Below, piece after piece: positions 1 through 8,680 of a stretch of 64,000 nucleotides of DNA. The notes below the pieces were generated by a model, which did not search any database, was not told the DNA's origin, and saw only the letters and a list, made by a program, of their open reading frames with translations. The stretch covers positions 1 to 64,000 of the forward strand of contig NZ_JADDRL010000046.1 of NCBI RefSeq assembly GCF_021538895.1, written 5' to 3'. Position 1 is the stretch's first letter. Each line of letters starts with the position of its first letter. This stretch comes from Streptomyces olivochromogenes (lineage in GTDB: Bacteria; Actinomycetota; Actinomycetes; Streptomycetales; Streptomycetaceae). The position numbers and the translations under genes are program-made.

Positions 1-45
1 GTGTACACCTATCTGGGCTGCGACTCCGTGAGGGTGGTGAACTGA
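1..45 (+). CDS. 3' end of an unidentified gene (partial)
   Basis: The first 14 codons of the window read open in frame 1 and end at a TGA at 43-45. The peptide ends CDSVRVVN and uses GC-ending codons like the rest of the window, so it is probably the tail of a gene that begins before position 1. Too little is present to name a family. Confidence 0.3.
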   Translation: MYTYLGCDSVRVVN

Positions 46-161
46 CACCCGGCGCGGAGTGGACATGACGCAGGGCCCCACCTCCGGGTGGCGGCCCTGC
101 GGCCGGTCGGGGACGGGCACGGCCCGTCGGCGGTCAGCCGACGGCCCGCCACCGGACACCA

Positions 162-963
162 TCACCCAAGGCCGGCCGGGCGTTGAATGCGTTCTGCCTG
201 ATCCGCGCCGACAGCAGCCGGTCGACCGCGCGGCAGGACGCGGTTGGCGGGCACCCGCCACAGCAGATCGGTGCCGGTGGCGGCGAATGCCCGCCACAAC
301 GGGACACCGAGGAACTCACGGTCGGCCAGGACGAGCCGGCCCGGGCCGACCGAACGGGGCAGACGCCCCACCAGGGTGACTTCCCCGGTGCGGCAGCCCG
401 CGAGTTCGGCATTCAGTACCGCATGGCTGCCCACCTCGACCAATGCAGCCATCCGCACCTGCACAAAAGCGCTCCTGCCCGACCTCCGACCATTACCAGG
501 GCGTCCGAAGGCGGCCTCGTTGGCTTCGGTGTCCGCGACGTCCCAGCAGGTCCCGTCCACCGCCAGCAGCCGCAGGCCCCGCCAGAACGCGCCGGGTGTC
601 TCCTCGGCGGCCATCGGCTTGGCCGTCGTGGCGAACAGCACCCGCAAGGGCTCCGAGCCCAGCCGCTGCCGGGCCCGAAACAACGAGGACTTCGTCGGCA
701 CGTGCCAGTCGCCCAGCAGCCCCTGGCCTCGCAGACCCTCCACCAGGTGCCGCATCACCCCCAGATACGGAGCCGGAGAGAACAGCGCCAAGCCCAGCAC
801 GAAGTACACCACCAGCCGTGCGGGAAGCAGCGGCTTGCGCTGTTCTGCACACCCGCACGCGGCCATTCACCCGATCCACCAACCCCGGCGGATACACCCA
901 GGTCAACAGCCCGAGACCCGATAACTCAGAGACACTCGCAGACACCCGAACCACCCCCGGCAC
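162..963 (-). pseudogene. IS4-family transposase, frameshifted and 3'-truncated
   Basis: The minus strand encodes the N-terminal two thirds of an IS4-type DDE transposase. The first part (GLLTWVYPPGLVDRV) lies in one frame up to about 866 and the rest (CAEQRKPLLPARLVVYFVLG, then LLAVDGTCWDVADTEAN with the first catalytic Asp, then LVLADREFLG with the second) lies in another frame, so there is a frameshift near 866. The catalytic C-terminus is replaced by unrelated codons before the stop at 162. The outer end, CGGCATCGGGCCTAG at 1001-1015, recurs at the second IS4 remnant near 41.15 kb. The gene is non-functional as it stands. Confidence 0.75.
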
Positions 964-1011
964 CTACCACCGAGCAGCCTACGCCCGCGACCTAAAGCAA
1001 CGGCATCGGGC

Positions 1012-1458
1012 CTAGTTGTTGTTGAGGTCGAACGTCGCCGAGGGAGTGATCTCGTTCTGGCTCGCCACCAGCGACGCGGTGTTGCCTTCCTGGGCCGCGA
1101 CGTACTTCCCGGTGTGGCCCGACTGGAGGCTGACCCTGCCGTCGTCGTTGTCCACCAGGGTGAACTTCTCCCACGGCCCGATCGCCGTACGGTTCGCCCG
1201 CAGGGGCGGGTTCGTCTGATTGACCGCGGCGTCGGCGGTGACCAGCTTTCCGTTGCTGTGCGCCCGGAGGCTGATCACGGGTCCCGCGATCGCTTCGAGC
1301 CCCATCAGGTACGCCCGCTGTCCTGCCGGGGTCGGGTGGTACGACACGCTGGTGTCCGCAATGTTGAGAGCATTCAGCCACGGATCGTGGTTGCAGATCC
1401 TGTGACGGCTGAACGTGTAGTCGGCGTTGCCGACCGAGAAGCCATCTCCTGACCGCCA
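1012..1458 (-). pseudogene. 3' fragment of SGNH/GDSL esterase with fascin-like C-terminal domain
   Basis: Reading the minus strand from about 1458 gives ICNHDPWLNALNI then SYHPTPAGQRAYL. This is the C-terminal block of SGNH hydrolases, with the catalytic His in YHPTPAGQ. About 80 residues of a beta-trefoil fascin-like repeat follow (SLRAHSNGKLVTAD, ANRTAIGPWEKF, SLQSGHTGKYVAAQ). The Ser nucleophile and most of the hydrolase are absent, and upstream of about 1460 the frame loses similarity. The stop codon at 1012-1014 lies inside the IS4 terminal motif, so the element apparently landed at the very end of the gene. The intact ancestor was probably a secreted esterase. Confidence 0.6.
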
Positions 1459-1657
1459 CTCAGCACCGCTTCGAGATGACCCTCCGCTTCACCCTCTGGG
1501 ACCACATCGCCAGCGCGGTCGGCCGACCCATCATGGCCTGACCCAGGAACCGAAACCCCGACCCACCACACCCCGACACACCATCAGACAACCACACACC
1601 CGACAACGTGACAGAGCCCCGCGACGGCCTTGGGTCAACGGGGAGCTTGGCGTTGGG

Positions 1658-2080
1658 TCATCGAGGTGTCTGACCGGCGCCAAGCAAGGCCAGGAACTGG
1701 TCCAGGTCCGTGCGCCAAACACGGCGGACGTTCATACGAGTGGCCTTTTCATCACCGGGCAGCCGGAAACGGAAGGAACTCCAGAAGGTTCGCCTGCGTA
1801 CTTCCGTTACGTGTTCCTGTGCTTGGGACTTCGCGATCTCGTACCGCAGCTCTCCCGGCAGTGCGGTGCCGGGTGAGATCTCGTGGACGAGCACGGTTTC
1901 CTCGGTCAGGGTGATGTAGTGGCTGTCATGGGTTACGCCACCGCTCAGCAAGGCGTCCCACCCCCACCACGGATTTCCTCCGATCGCCACGCCAAGTGTG
2001 ACCAGTGGGTGATCGCCTGGGCGTGACTTTTGGAGGTGGTCTCGTATCTGTTGCACCGCGGTGGATTTACGCCATGGCAT
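1658..2080 (-). CDS. hypothetical protein, possible PH-like fold
   Basis: This 140-residue protein starts at an ATG preceded by GGAG eight or nine bases upstream. It is soluble, with no signal peptide or membrane segment. The middle has alternating beta-strand-like stretches (HYITLTEETVLVHEIS) and a basic/hydrophobic C-terminal helix (WRTDLDQFLALLGA), an arrangement reminiscent of short bacterial PH-like (YokE-type) domains; that comparison is an inference from pattern only. It stands alone between the SGNH fragment and the DUF3455 gene, transcribed away from the latter. Codon usage is typical of the window. Confidence 0.6.
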   Translation of the reverse strand: MPWRKSTAVQQIRDHLQKSRPGDHPLVTLGVAIGGNPWWGWDALLSGGVTHDSHYITLTEETVLVHEISPGTALPGELRYEIAKSQAQEHVTEVRRRTFWSSFRFRLPGDEKATRMNVRRVWRTDLDQFLALLGAGQTPR

Positions 2081-2490
2081 GTGAGTTTTTCTCCTACGGG
2101 TGAGCCGGGCTGTTGAGAGGACGATTCAGCTGTGCCGTGTGGCTCGTCTGATGTGAGCTCGTTGATCCACTATCGCACGACAGGCGTCGGCGGATGGCGC
2201 ATCTCCCGCCTTTCGGGACCGCTACACCGAAAGACTTCGGTATGCCGCGAAGGGGTTGCTGATTTTCTCCTCGGTGTGGGCTTGACCTGCGCCGAGTTGC
2301 TGCCGAGCACCGAAATGGCGTCCGTCCGCCAGTCATTTTGTCCCGCATTGGAGTTGAGCGCCTGGACCGGGCGGCACGTACATCGGATCGCTCAGCGGAT
2401 TTCCGGATGGGAAAGCTAGGCAAGGTTGAGACCCGGAGCAGAATGCGGGAATCACCTCTTTCATTCGCGACGATCGAAATGAGGGTCAGA

Positions 2491-3153
2491 ATGTCCAGGA
2501 AACGAACCGCGACACGGAAGAAGAAACTGGTCTGGCTGGTCGCCGGCGTCGGCGTGGTGGCCGGGGGCTTCACCGCGGCGACCGGTGCCGGCTTCGCGTC
2601 CCAGAACGGGACGGCGGCCGACGGCTCCGGGGCGACCGCCGAGCGCACATTCCGTGCCTCGGTCGTCGACGGCGTGCAGATCTATGCCTGTACGCAGCAG
2701 GCCGACGGCACCTTCGCCTTCACCCAGCGCGGTGTCCGTGCCACGCTCGAGGGCGGCATCCAGCATTCGTTCGTCAATCCGGACTCCGGACCGCCGCAGT
2801 GGGTCGCCGCGGACGGCAGCGCCGTGACAGGCTCGGTGACCAGCAAGACGCCACACGGCCCGGGGAACATCCCGGAGCTGGAACTGAACGCCACGCAGAG
2901 CGGCGAGAGCACCGGCGAACTGTCCGACGTGGTGAAGATCCGCCGTCTGAACACCAGCGGCGGGGTTGCCCCGACCGGCTCGTGCGATCCGGAGCAGACT
3001 CCCACCACTGAGGTGCCGTACAACGCCGACTACGAGTTCGTCTGCCCGTCCCGCGACACACCCGGAGAGGAGGCATCCGACTCACCCGGTGAGGAGGCGT
3101 CCGACACCCCCGCGGGGGAGGCGCCCGAGCCGCCTGAGGATTCGGAATCCTGA
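2491..3153 (+). CDS. secreted DUF3455 domain protein
   Basis: A 220-residue exported protein. The ATG at 2491 is preferred because GAGGG lies seven bases upstream; another in-frame ATG is at 2479. Residues 1-12 are strongly basic, 13-32 form a hydrophobic signal/anchor helix, and about 48-190 match the DUF3455 pattern: VDGVQIYACTQ, WVAADGSAVTGSV, a GGVAPTGSCD turn and VPYNADYEFVCP. The tail is an acidic, Pro-rich repeat built on GEEASD. The biochemical role of DUF3455 is not known to me; members are secreted or wall-associated proteins of actinomycetes and fungi. The gene is monocistronic, with IS6 debris downstream. Confidence 0.8.
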   Translation: MSRKRTATRKKKLVWLVAGVGVVAGGFTAATGAGFASQNGTAADGSGATAERTFRASVVDGVQIYACTQQADGTFAFTQRGVRATLEGGIQHSFVNPDSGPPQWVAADGSAVTGSVTSKTPHGPGNIPELELNATQSGESTGELSDVVKIRRLNTSGGVAPTGSCDPEQTPTTEVPYNADYEFVCPSRDTPGEEASDSPGEEASDTPAGEAPEPPEDSES

Positions 3154-3403
3154 CGGAAGGGGGACACTCGGTACCCAACTGCCGGACGGCACCGTCACGT
3201 TGGACCCCGGAATGGATTGATCTTTGGGTTGATCATCCTGGAACTGGCCTCAGTGGGGGACGCGTCGCCGTCGTAGAAGAGGTACCGGTACCCGGTGGAG
3301 GTGATCTCCCGCTGCGTGTGGCGGCCTTGTGAAGTTGCTGGTGTGGCAGACGGGTTGGCGCATGTTGGTGTGATCGGGACGTTGCCGGGCCCTGCAGTCA
3401 GGT

Positions 3404-3545
3404 GTGCGCGGGGCCCGGTGACGGTCTTCCAGGCGCGGAAACGGTGGATCATCTCGGTGCGGTACTCAACCGATGGCACGACCTCGCGGTGGGCGGCACC
3501 GTAGCTGCGGAGCTTGTCCGTGACGATTGCGCGGGGCACGCCCGC
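3404..3545 (-). pseudogene. IS6-family transposase fragment with internal deletion
   Basis: The minus-strand frame reads PRAIVTDKLRSYGAAHREV, which is the second-Asp region of IS6-type DDE transposases, and then joins directly to YRTEMIHRFRAWKTVTG, which resembles the extreme C-terminus. The roughly 40-60 residues normally between them, including the catalytic Glu, are missing, so this is an internally deleted remnant. It abuts the truncated 5' end of the HNH nuclease gene and is the likely cause of that truncation. Confidence 0.6.
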
Positions 3546-4000
3546 GGCAAGTTCGACATCTGGTCGACCCAGCCCGGCGGCTGTACCACCCGGCAGACGG
3601 TGCTGGCCCGAGACGGCAAGGACGTCCAGGACAAGCCCGACCACTGCCAGCCGGCGTCCGGTTCCTGGTATTCCGTCTACGACGACACCACGGTGCTCAG
3701 GCGACCATCGACCACATGGTCCCCCTTGCTGAGGCCTGGCGTTCCGGCGCTGACACCTGGACCGCGGACCAGCGCAAGGCGTTCGGCAACGACCTCAAGG
3801 ACCCTCAGTTGCTGATCGCCTCGGAGTCCTCGAACTCCTCGAAGTCCGACAGCGGGCCGCCCGACTGGAAGCCCACCAACCACGCGTTTTGGTGCACGTA
3901 TGCTGAGGACTACACGCACATCAAGTCGGTGTGGAAGCTGACCACCGCCGACGACGAGAAGGCGGCCCTGTCCTCCATGCTGGATACCTGTACCAGCTGA
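3545..4000 (+). pseudogene. HNH endonuclease, 5'-truncated and frameshifted
   Basis: One frame carries FDIWSTQPGGCTTRQTVLAR and WYSVYDDTTV. A second frame, entered near 3695-3705, carries TIDHMVPLAEAWRSGADTW, NDLKDPQLLIASESSNSSKSD and CTYAEDYTHIKSVW up to the stop at 3998-4000. Together these make the GmrSD_C/DUF1524-like HNH nuclease family found secreted in Streptomyces, with the IDHMVPL motif supplying the catalytic His. The signal peptide and N-terminus are lost at the IS6 remnant. As sequenced the protein cannot be made; a single indel near 3700 would restore the nuclease core. Confidence 0.65.
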
Positions 4001-4101
4001 ACCTGGCCCCGCGTCGGCTGACTGGATGTGGCGGGCCTGCCCCGGTGCAGAGGGAATTCGGCTGCCCGCGTGACTGGGGTGGCATAGGGTGGGGCTACCG
4101 A

Positions 4102-4175
4102 CGCGGGGTGGAGCAGTTCGGTAGCTCGCTGGGCTCATAACCCAGAAGTCGCAGGTTCAAATCCTGCTCCCGCTA
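4102..4175 (+). tRNA. initiator tRNA-fMet (CAU)
   Basis: A 74-nt cloverleaf without encoded CCA. The acceptor 5' strand is CGCGGGG, the anticodon arm is CTGGG-CTCATAA-CCCAG, and the T arm is GCAGG-TTCAAAT-CCTGC. The three consecutive G-C pairs at the base of the CAU anticodon loop (GGG/CCC) and the unpaired position 1-72 are the hallmarks of initiator tRNA. The acceptor pair 7-66 is a G-U wobble here. tRNA genes are common integration sites, and decayed mobile DNA lies directly upstream. Confidence 0.93.
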
Positions 4176-4570
4176 CGAGAGCCGAAGGGCCTGGCAGCCG
4201 CCGGGCCCTTCGGCGTTCCGGCCAGTGAGGCCGCCGGTCGGTGCGCGGACCGTCCCGGCGGTCACTCGTCTGGCCTCTCCGAGGAGCGGCACCGTGACGG
4301 CCTCTCGTAGGTTCGTGGTGCCCGGTTCTCACAGGACGACTGGGTTTCGACGGCCCCACGCCCCGCTTCGCACGCCGCGCGGGGCCGTCGCCTTTCTGCG
4401 GCAGGTCACCCGACACGGGCCTGAGGGCGTCACCTTGGCCGGTGCCGCCACAGGCGCGGTCATGTCCCGGTGGCGATGCACCTCGTCAGGGGGATCTTCG
4501 GTCGTGGGGTAGATCGAGTCCAGCCTTGATGGATGGATCCAGCCGGGGCGCTGCGGCAAAATCGACATCC
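4176..4570. other. tRNA 3' flank, no gene recognised
   Basis: GC-rich spacer of about 395 bases. Open frames here (including one antisense to the tRNA) show no family resemblance. A short hairpin just after the tRNA (GAAGGGCC ... GGGCCCTTCG, about 4183-4213) may end the tRNA transcript. Confidence 0.4.
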
Positions 4571-5272
4571 ATGATCAAGGGGGAATCAACTTTGGTGGGC
4601 GGCCCGTTGACAAGCCGCCTTCCCGGCTTCGTGCGTGTTGTGCTCGCGTCGGCGCTCTGCTGCATCACAGCGGCCGGGTGCGGTGGGACTTCCACGGCTC
4701 CGACCGACAAGGGCGCTGCCAGCCCGTCCAGCAGCCGACTGCCGGTCGTGGTCGCCACAGACCTGCAGCCCGTTTTACCCACAGGTCTCAACATGCCCGC
4801 GGACTTGTCGATGGAACGAACGGTCCATACCTGGGACTTGACGATGGATCCTTCCCAGTGTCAGGACGAGGAGTGGCCCGATGGCTGGTGCGCCAGAGCC
4901 GGGGCGGTGGGCCTTTCTGCGTTCACCAACCTTGCCGATCAAGAACTCGGAATTCACCCCGTCACCTTCCCCGACGAACAGTCGGCGGCCCAGGCTTTCG
5001 AAACGAGGGATAAATCGGATGACATGGGGCACTATCCGGGTCCGGCCGGAGAGCCCGTGTATACGCTCGACCTCGTTGCGCCGAGCGACAATCTGCTCTG
5101 GACGGGTGGAGGCACAACCTTCCGGCAAGGCACGGTCGTCGGCAGGATCGAGTACTCGTGGAAGCCGGGAACGCACGTGCCGCCCGACCGTTTGTTGGCG
5201 GTGACGCGCATGGTGATCCAGCGGATCGATGAGAAGGAAAAGGGCTTGAACCCTACGGCCTCGGCGCGCTGA
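4571..5272 (+). CDS. putative lipoprotein, unknown function
   Basis: The first in-frame ATG is at 4571; TTG 4592 or GTG 4595 are better placed behind AAGGGGGA and would give about 226 residues. A hydrophobic signal (FVRVVLASALCCITAAGC) ends in a lipobox Cys, so the mature protein should be lipid-anchored outside the membrane. A Ser/Pro/Ala linker follows, then a domain of about 170 residues with a C-x(8)-C pair (PSQCQDEEWPDGWC) and the C-terminal beta-rich stretch TTFRQGTVVGRIEYSW. The layout resembles actinomycete lipoproteins of PknH-sensor-like folds, but I cannot assign a family. Monocistronic. Confidence 0.7.
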   Translation: MIKGESTLVGGPLTSRLPGFVRVVLASALCCITAAGCGGTSTAPTDKGAASPSSSRLPVVVATDLQPVLPTGLNMPADLSMERTVHTWDLTMDPSQCQDEEWPDGWCARAGAVGLSAFTNLADQELGIHPVTFPDEQSAAQAFETRDKSDDMGHYPGPAGEPVYTLDLVAPSDNLLWTGGGTTFRQGTVVGRIEYSWKPGTHVPPDRLLAVTRMVIQRIDEKEKGLNPTASAR

Positions 5273-5280
5273 GGCTACGG

Positions 5281-5472
5281 ACTCCGTACGGCGTCGGTCA
5301 CCTGCCGTCCGCGCACAGGTGGCCGTCGCCGACCGACCACCAGGACCCCGACGAATTGCGCTGCCTTCTCACCCAGCCCGCAGGCGGCCATCTGGACGCA
5401 GACCCGGTCTCCACGGCCGTCAACAACGTCCGCAACAACGGCCCCCAGCTCCTCGAAGAGACTGTTCTGTAG
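5281..5472 (+). pseudogene. gene fragment, family unknown
   Basis: Frame 5281-5472 is open for 63 codons with good codon usage. It ends HLDADPVSTAVNNVRNNGPQ then LLEETVL and a TAG stop. It has no start codon context and no upstream continuation, so it looks like the 3' remnant of a lost gene. I do not recognise the family. Positions 5473-5683 hold nothing convincing. Confidence 0.3.
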
Positions 5473-5683
5473 CGGCCGCGCAGTGCCGGAACGGAAGCCG
5501 GCGGCACCGGTGACCCCGCTGATCGGTTTGCTTTCACTGCCTACGACCGACCGCGCGAGTCGCGCATGAGCGGCATCACCCCCTGGGAGCCCGAAGAGCC
5601 GGTGGCGCAGGCGTACGGACCTCCGGCGGGTGATCTTCAGGGCCAGGCGTGACGGCACCGGCAGCTGCTCCGGTTGTCCGGGC

Positions 5684-6047
5684 ATGAGTCGACTGATCAC
5701 CACGGCCGCGCTGGCCGCCGCCCTTGCCGGTTCCGCTGCCGGCGTGCCGTCTGCGGAGGCCGCCCTCGAGCGTCCTTCGACTGCGCTGACCGCCAGGCCC
5801 TGCAGGGTGAGAGGTCACCGGGAAGACGGTTGCGGTGAGGCGGCCGGCCTGGAACGAGGGGCCGGTCGCGAAGCCCGATTCGCCGGTCGACCACTACCTT
5901 CACCAGGGCGATCGCGTGAGGTCGTGCATCGTCGCGGTCGCACGGACCGAGAGGGGTCCCGCGTACCGCAAGTGCGGGAAGGACGGCAGCACGTGGCGTG
6001 TGGTGCCGGATGGTCAGGCTCCCCAGACCTGCCTGAAACGTGTGTGA
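5684..6047 (+). pseudogene. small secreted SH3-like protein, frameshifted
   Basis: The ATG at 5684 opens a clean signal peptide (MSRLITTAALAAALAGSAAG). The frame shifts near 5810, after which the mature part continues one frame over: TVAVRRPAWNEGPVA, LHQGDRVRSCIVAVARTE, GPAYRKCGKDG, WRVVPDGQ, CLKRV and a stop at 6045-6047. The repeated short strands and conserved Cys residues fit the small secreted SH3-like proteins of Streptomyces. A shorter relative with the same RRPAWN-GPVA block lies at 9993-10247. A single-base error or a real inactivating indel would explain the break. Confidence 0.5.
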
Positions 6048-6137
6048 CCAGCAGTGCCGTGTCGGGCGAGGAACCGAAGCCAGAGCCGGGGCGCCCCGTA
6101 CCGGGTACGCGACGGAGTCCAAGATCAAAGGGCTGGC

Positions 6138-6485
6138 GTGACCGCCTTCTGGGTGGACCTCAGCAACACCATTCGCCGGGCGATGAATCTGGACGGCTGG
6201 ACTCTCTCGGACGAGGCGGGTCACACCTACACCTTCCGTCACTTCCGCCTGGAGGGCCGCTCGAACGTCTGGGTCCACACCGGTGAGGGCCGTGACAGTC
6301 GCACGGACGTGTACCAGGGCTGGCGCAACTACGTGGGGAACAACGATCACGACACCGCGACCCTGCGCAACGACCGGGGCCGGTTCGTCGACGACGAGTC
6401 CTGGGGCTACCACGACCGCGGCGGCGACCGCAACGGCTGCGGCGACCGTGACGGCGGCGAGCGCCACGTCGGCGTGCGTCGCTGA
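6138..6485 (+). CDS. lamin-tail (LTD) domain protein, 5' end uncertain
   Basis: The C-terminal part of a lamin-tail domain is clear: NLDGWTLSDEAGHTYTF, FRLEGRSNVWVHTGEG, DVYQGWRNYVGNNDHDTATL, RFVDDESWGYHD. The only usable in-frame start, GTG 6138, gives 115 residues without a signal peptide, whereas family members are normally secreted with about 40 further N-terminal residues. The preceding 6048-6137 does not supply these in frame, so the gene is probably 5'-damaged. The tail is Gly/Asp/Arg-rich. LTD proteins in Streptomyces are extracellular; no enzymatic role is implied. Confidence 0.5.
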   Translation: MTAFWVDLSNTIRRAMNLDGWTLSDEAGHTYTFRHFRLEGRSNVWVHTGEGRDSRTDVYQGWRNYVGNNDHDTATLRNDRGRFVDDESWGYHDRGGDRNGCGDRDGGERHVGVRR

Positions 6486-6894
6486 CGAGACTGCGGGTGC
6501 CGTCGGCTGGTGACACTGGCCCGGCCCCCCGCGGCACCCGCACCGGTGGTGCGCCCCTGCTCTGTCCGTTGGGGCGTACCGCCGCTCACCGTGTCGGTGC
6601 TGTCTTCTCGTTCGCGGCCCGTCACCCTTTTCCTGGGGTGGCGGGCCGGTTGTTGTCCGGTAGGCGGGTGGGGGTTCCGGTGGTGGGCGAGTCGGGGCCG
6701 CAGTGTCGTGGGCGCTGCGTCGCCGGTGCCCGCAGGGCGTTCGTCGTCCCATAGAGCGGGCGCTCTCCGCTGCGCGCGCCGGTCTGCGTCGACGTTCTTT
6801 CCGGCGGCGTACGGCGGAAATTGCCCGCCGTGGTGGTAGTGACCGTAGGCCCGAAGCCACCACGGCGCTCGGTGCCGATGACGTGGTGTTGGCT
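6486..6894. other. 409-base spacer, no feature seen
   Basis: GC-rich sequence between the LTD gene and the convergent FG-GAP gene. The open frames on both strands are low-complexity Arg/Ala/Gly products without family resemblance, and no strong hairpin was found. Confidence 0.4.
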
Positions 6895-8340
6895 TCAGCC
6901 GAGCAGGGTTTCGCCGATGCCGGAGCCGGGTGAGACGCCGTACTCCTTGGGGCCGAAGGCGCTGACGCTGCTGGTGCTCAGGCCGCTGTTGGTGCCGCGC
7001 AGCTGCCAGAGGGCGCCGCTGCCCCGGTTGTGGGCAGGGTCCTCGTACGGGGCGGAGACGGCGAGGTCTGCCTTGCCGTCGCGGTTGAAGTCGGCGAGGC
7101 GGACCTGGGAGCCGAAGACGTCGTTGGTCTCGGCGCTGCCCGGGATGCCGGGGGTGTTCTGTGAGTAGGTTGCCGCGCCGTTGGTGGTCAGCCCGCTGTT
7201 GGCACCGCGCAGCACCAGAACGTCACCGGCCCTGCTGGCCCGGCCGATGGACTGGTAGGGAACGCCGATGGCAAGTTCGTCACGGTGGTCGCCGGTGATG
7301 TCGGCGATGGACAGGGCCGCGCCGAAGTTGTCCCCGCGCTCGTTGGTGCCGGGGACGCCTGCGGTGTTCTGGTGGTAGACGTGGCGGGTGGGGTCAAGAC
7401 CGCCGAAGTATGCGGAGTTGCCGTAGTGCACCGTGACGTAGCCGGCGCCGTGGCTGGGATCGGTCAGCCCGTTGGGGGAGAGGCGGGGATCGGACAGGCC
7501 GATGGCGAGGTCGGCGCGGCCGTCGCCGTTGAGGTCTCCGGCGGCTATGGCGTTCCCACCGGCGAGATGGGTCTGCTCGGTGAAGTCGCCTATGTCCGTG
7601 GTGCCGGGCGCCTGACCGAAGATGAGGGTGGCCTTCTGCTGGGCGATGGCCAGTTCGTCCTTGCCTTCGCCGTCGAAGTCGCCGGCTGCGATGTGCCAGC
7701 TGCCGGCGCTGGGGCCTTGCGCGGGCACGTCATGCCCGGCTGGTGCCTTGGTGCGGGTGAAGGTGCCGGAGTACAGCCACAAAGCTGTCGATCCGGTGAC
7801 GGCGACGTCCGGGGCGGAGTCTCCGGTGAAGTCACCGACGGCGATATCGGCACCGAACATGCGGGAGTCGAATGCGGGCCCCGCGGGCAGGGACAGGGCG
7901 CTTCGCAACGGGGAGGCCCCGCCCCACAGCACGGTCACCGAGCCGCTCGCCGATGTGCTGCTGGTGCTGTCTCCTTCGCTGCCGACCAGCAGGTCGGCGT
8001 ACCCGTCATGGTTCAGATCACCGCTGGCGAGGCTGCTGCCGAAAAAGTCCTGGTACCTGGCCGAGCCGGGTATGCCGGTGGAGTCCTGCGTGAGGTAGAT
8101 GTGCTTTTTGGTCAGACCCCGGGCGGAGCCGAAGGTGACGAGAACGGCTCCGGCCCCCTGGTGACCGTTGACCGTCTTGCCGGGCATACCGATCGCCAGG
8201 TCGCGGTATCCGTCGCCGTTGAAGTCGTCCGCCCGTTTGTATGGAGCGGCCGCTGCACTCTCGGCCGAGACGGCCAGCAGGCTGCCGGTGAGCGAAGCGG
8301 CGATGACCGCCGCCACGGTGAGACGGACTGAGTGACGCAC
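6895..8340 (-). CDS. secreted FG-GAP/VCBS-repeat protein
   Basis: The GTG at 8338-8340 is chosen because AGGGGG lies six to eight bases upstream; it gives 481 residues beginning with a signal peptide (VRHSVRLTVAAVIAASLTG, cleavage near AAAA-APYK). The mature protein is a run of seven FG-GAP/integrin-alpha type repeats, each with a calcium-loop motif: DFNGDGYRDLAIG, DLNHDGYADLLVG, DFTGDSAPDVAV, DFDGEGKDELAI, DLNGDGRADLAIG, DITGDHRDELAIG and DFNRDGKADLAV. Such arrays fold as a beta-propeller used for binding at the cell surface or outside the cell. The protein ends soon after the last repeat, so no separate catalytic domain is present. It is divergent from the M55 peptidase gene. Confidence 0.85.
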   Translation of the reverse strand: MRHSVRLTVAAVIAASLTGSLLAVSAESAAAAPYKRADDFNGDGYRDLAIGMPGKTVNGHQGAGAVLVTFGSARGLTKKHIYLTQDSTGIPGSARYQDFFGSSLASGDLNHDGYADLLVGSEGDSTSSTSASGSVTVLWGGASPLRSALSLPAGPAFDSRMFGADIAVGDFTGDSAPDVAVTGSTALWLYSGTFTRTKAPAGHDVPAQGPSAGSWHIAAGDFDGEGKDELAIAQQKATLIFGQAPGTTDIGDFTEQTHLAGGNAIAAGDLNGDGRADLAIGLSDPRLSPNGLTDPSHGAGYVTVHYGNSAYFGGLDPTRHVYHQNTAGVPGTNERGDNFGAALSIADITGDHRDELAIGVPYQSIGRASRAGDVLVLRGANSGLTTNGAATYSQNTPGIPGSAETNDVFGSQVRLADFNRDGKADLAVSAPYEDPAHNRGSGALWQLRGTNSGLSTSSVSAFGPKEYGVSPGSGIGETLLG

Positions 8341-8680
8341 GAAACCCCCTACACGACCGTGGGCGTTGGTCTGCGCCCACGAACTGAACCGATGGCCCGC
8401 CCCCGTGTCCAGCGGACCATCCGCTTGATCGCGTAGCGTGCAACGAAGAGGAGACTCCCAAGTGGCAGTGATGGTTGTGCTGCGGCCTCCGGGAAGCGTC
8501 CTCAGGGCTTGGAAGCTGTGTCTGAGCCTCGCATGACACATCGAGTAGCACTTCAGCGCCGGTCAGGGGCTTGAAGAGCTGTCTCGTCCAGGCTGAAAGT
8601 AGTTGGCCGCAAGCTGGTGCAGGAACCGGAGGAAGAGCGGCGGACATCTCCTAAGCGATCAAGCTTGAGGAGACTGTGCA
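8341..8680. other. divergent intergenic region, promoters expected
   Basis: This stretch separates the FG-GAP gene (minus) from the D-aminopeptidase gene (plus) and must hold both promoters. I cannot point to a convincing -35/-10 pair. The only clear signal is the ribosome site GAGGAG just before 8681. Confidence 0.4.

Noticed and set aside
1470..1542. Short plus-strand frame ending TLRFTLWDHIASAVGRPIMA
   Set aside because: It reads like the end of a protein, but no upstream continuation, start or family could be supported, so it is not listed as a gene.
4135..4416. Minus-strand frame ending GFEPATSGL
   Set aside because: This peptide is the well-known antisense translation of a tRNA T-arm; the tRNA-fMet gene explains it.
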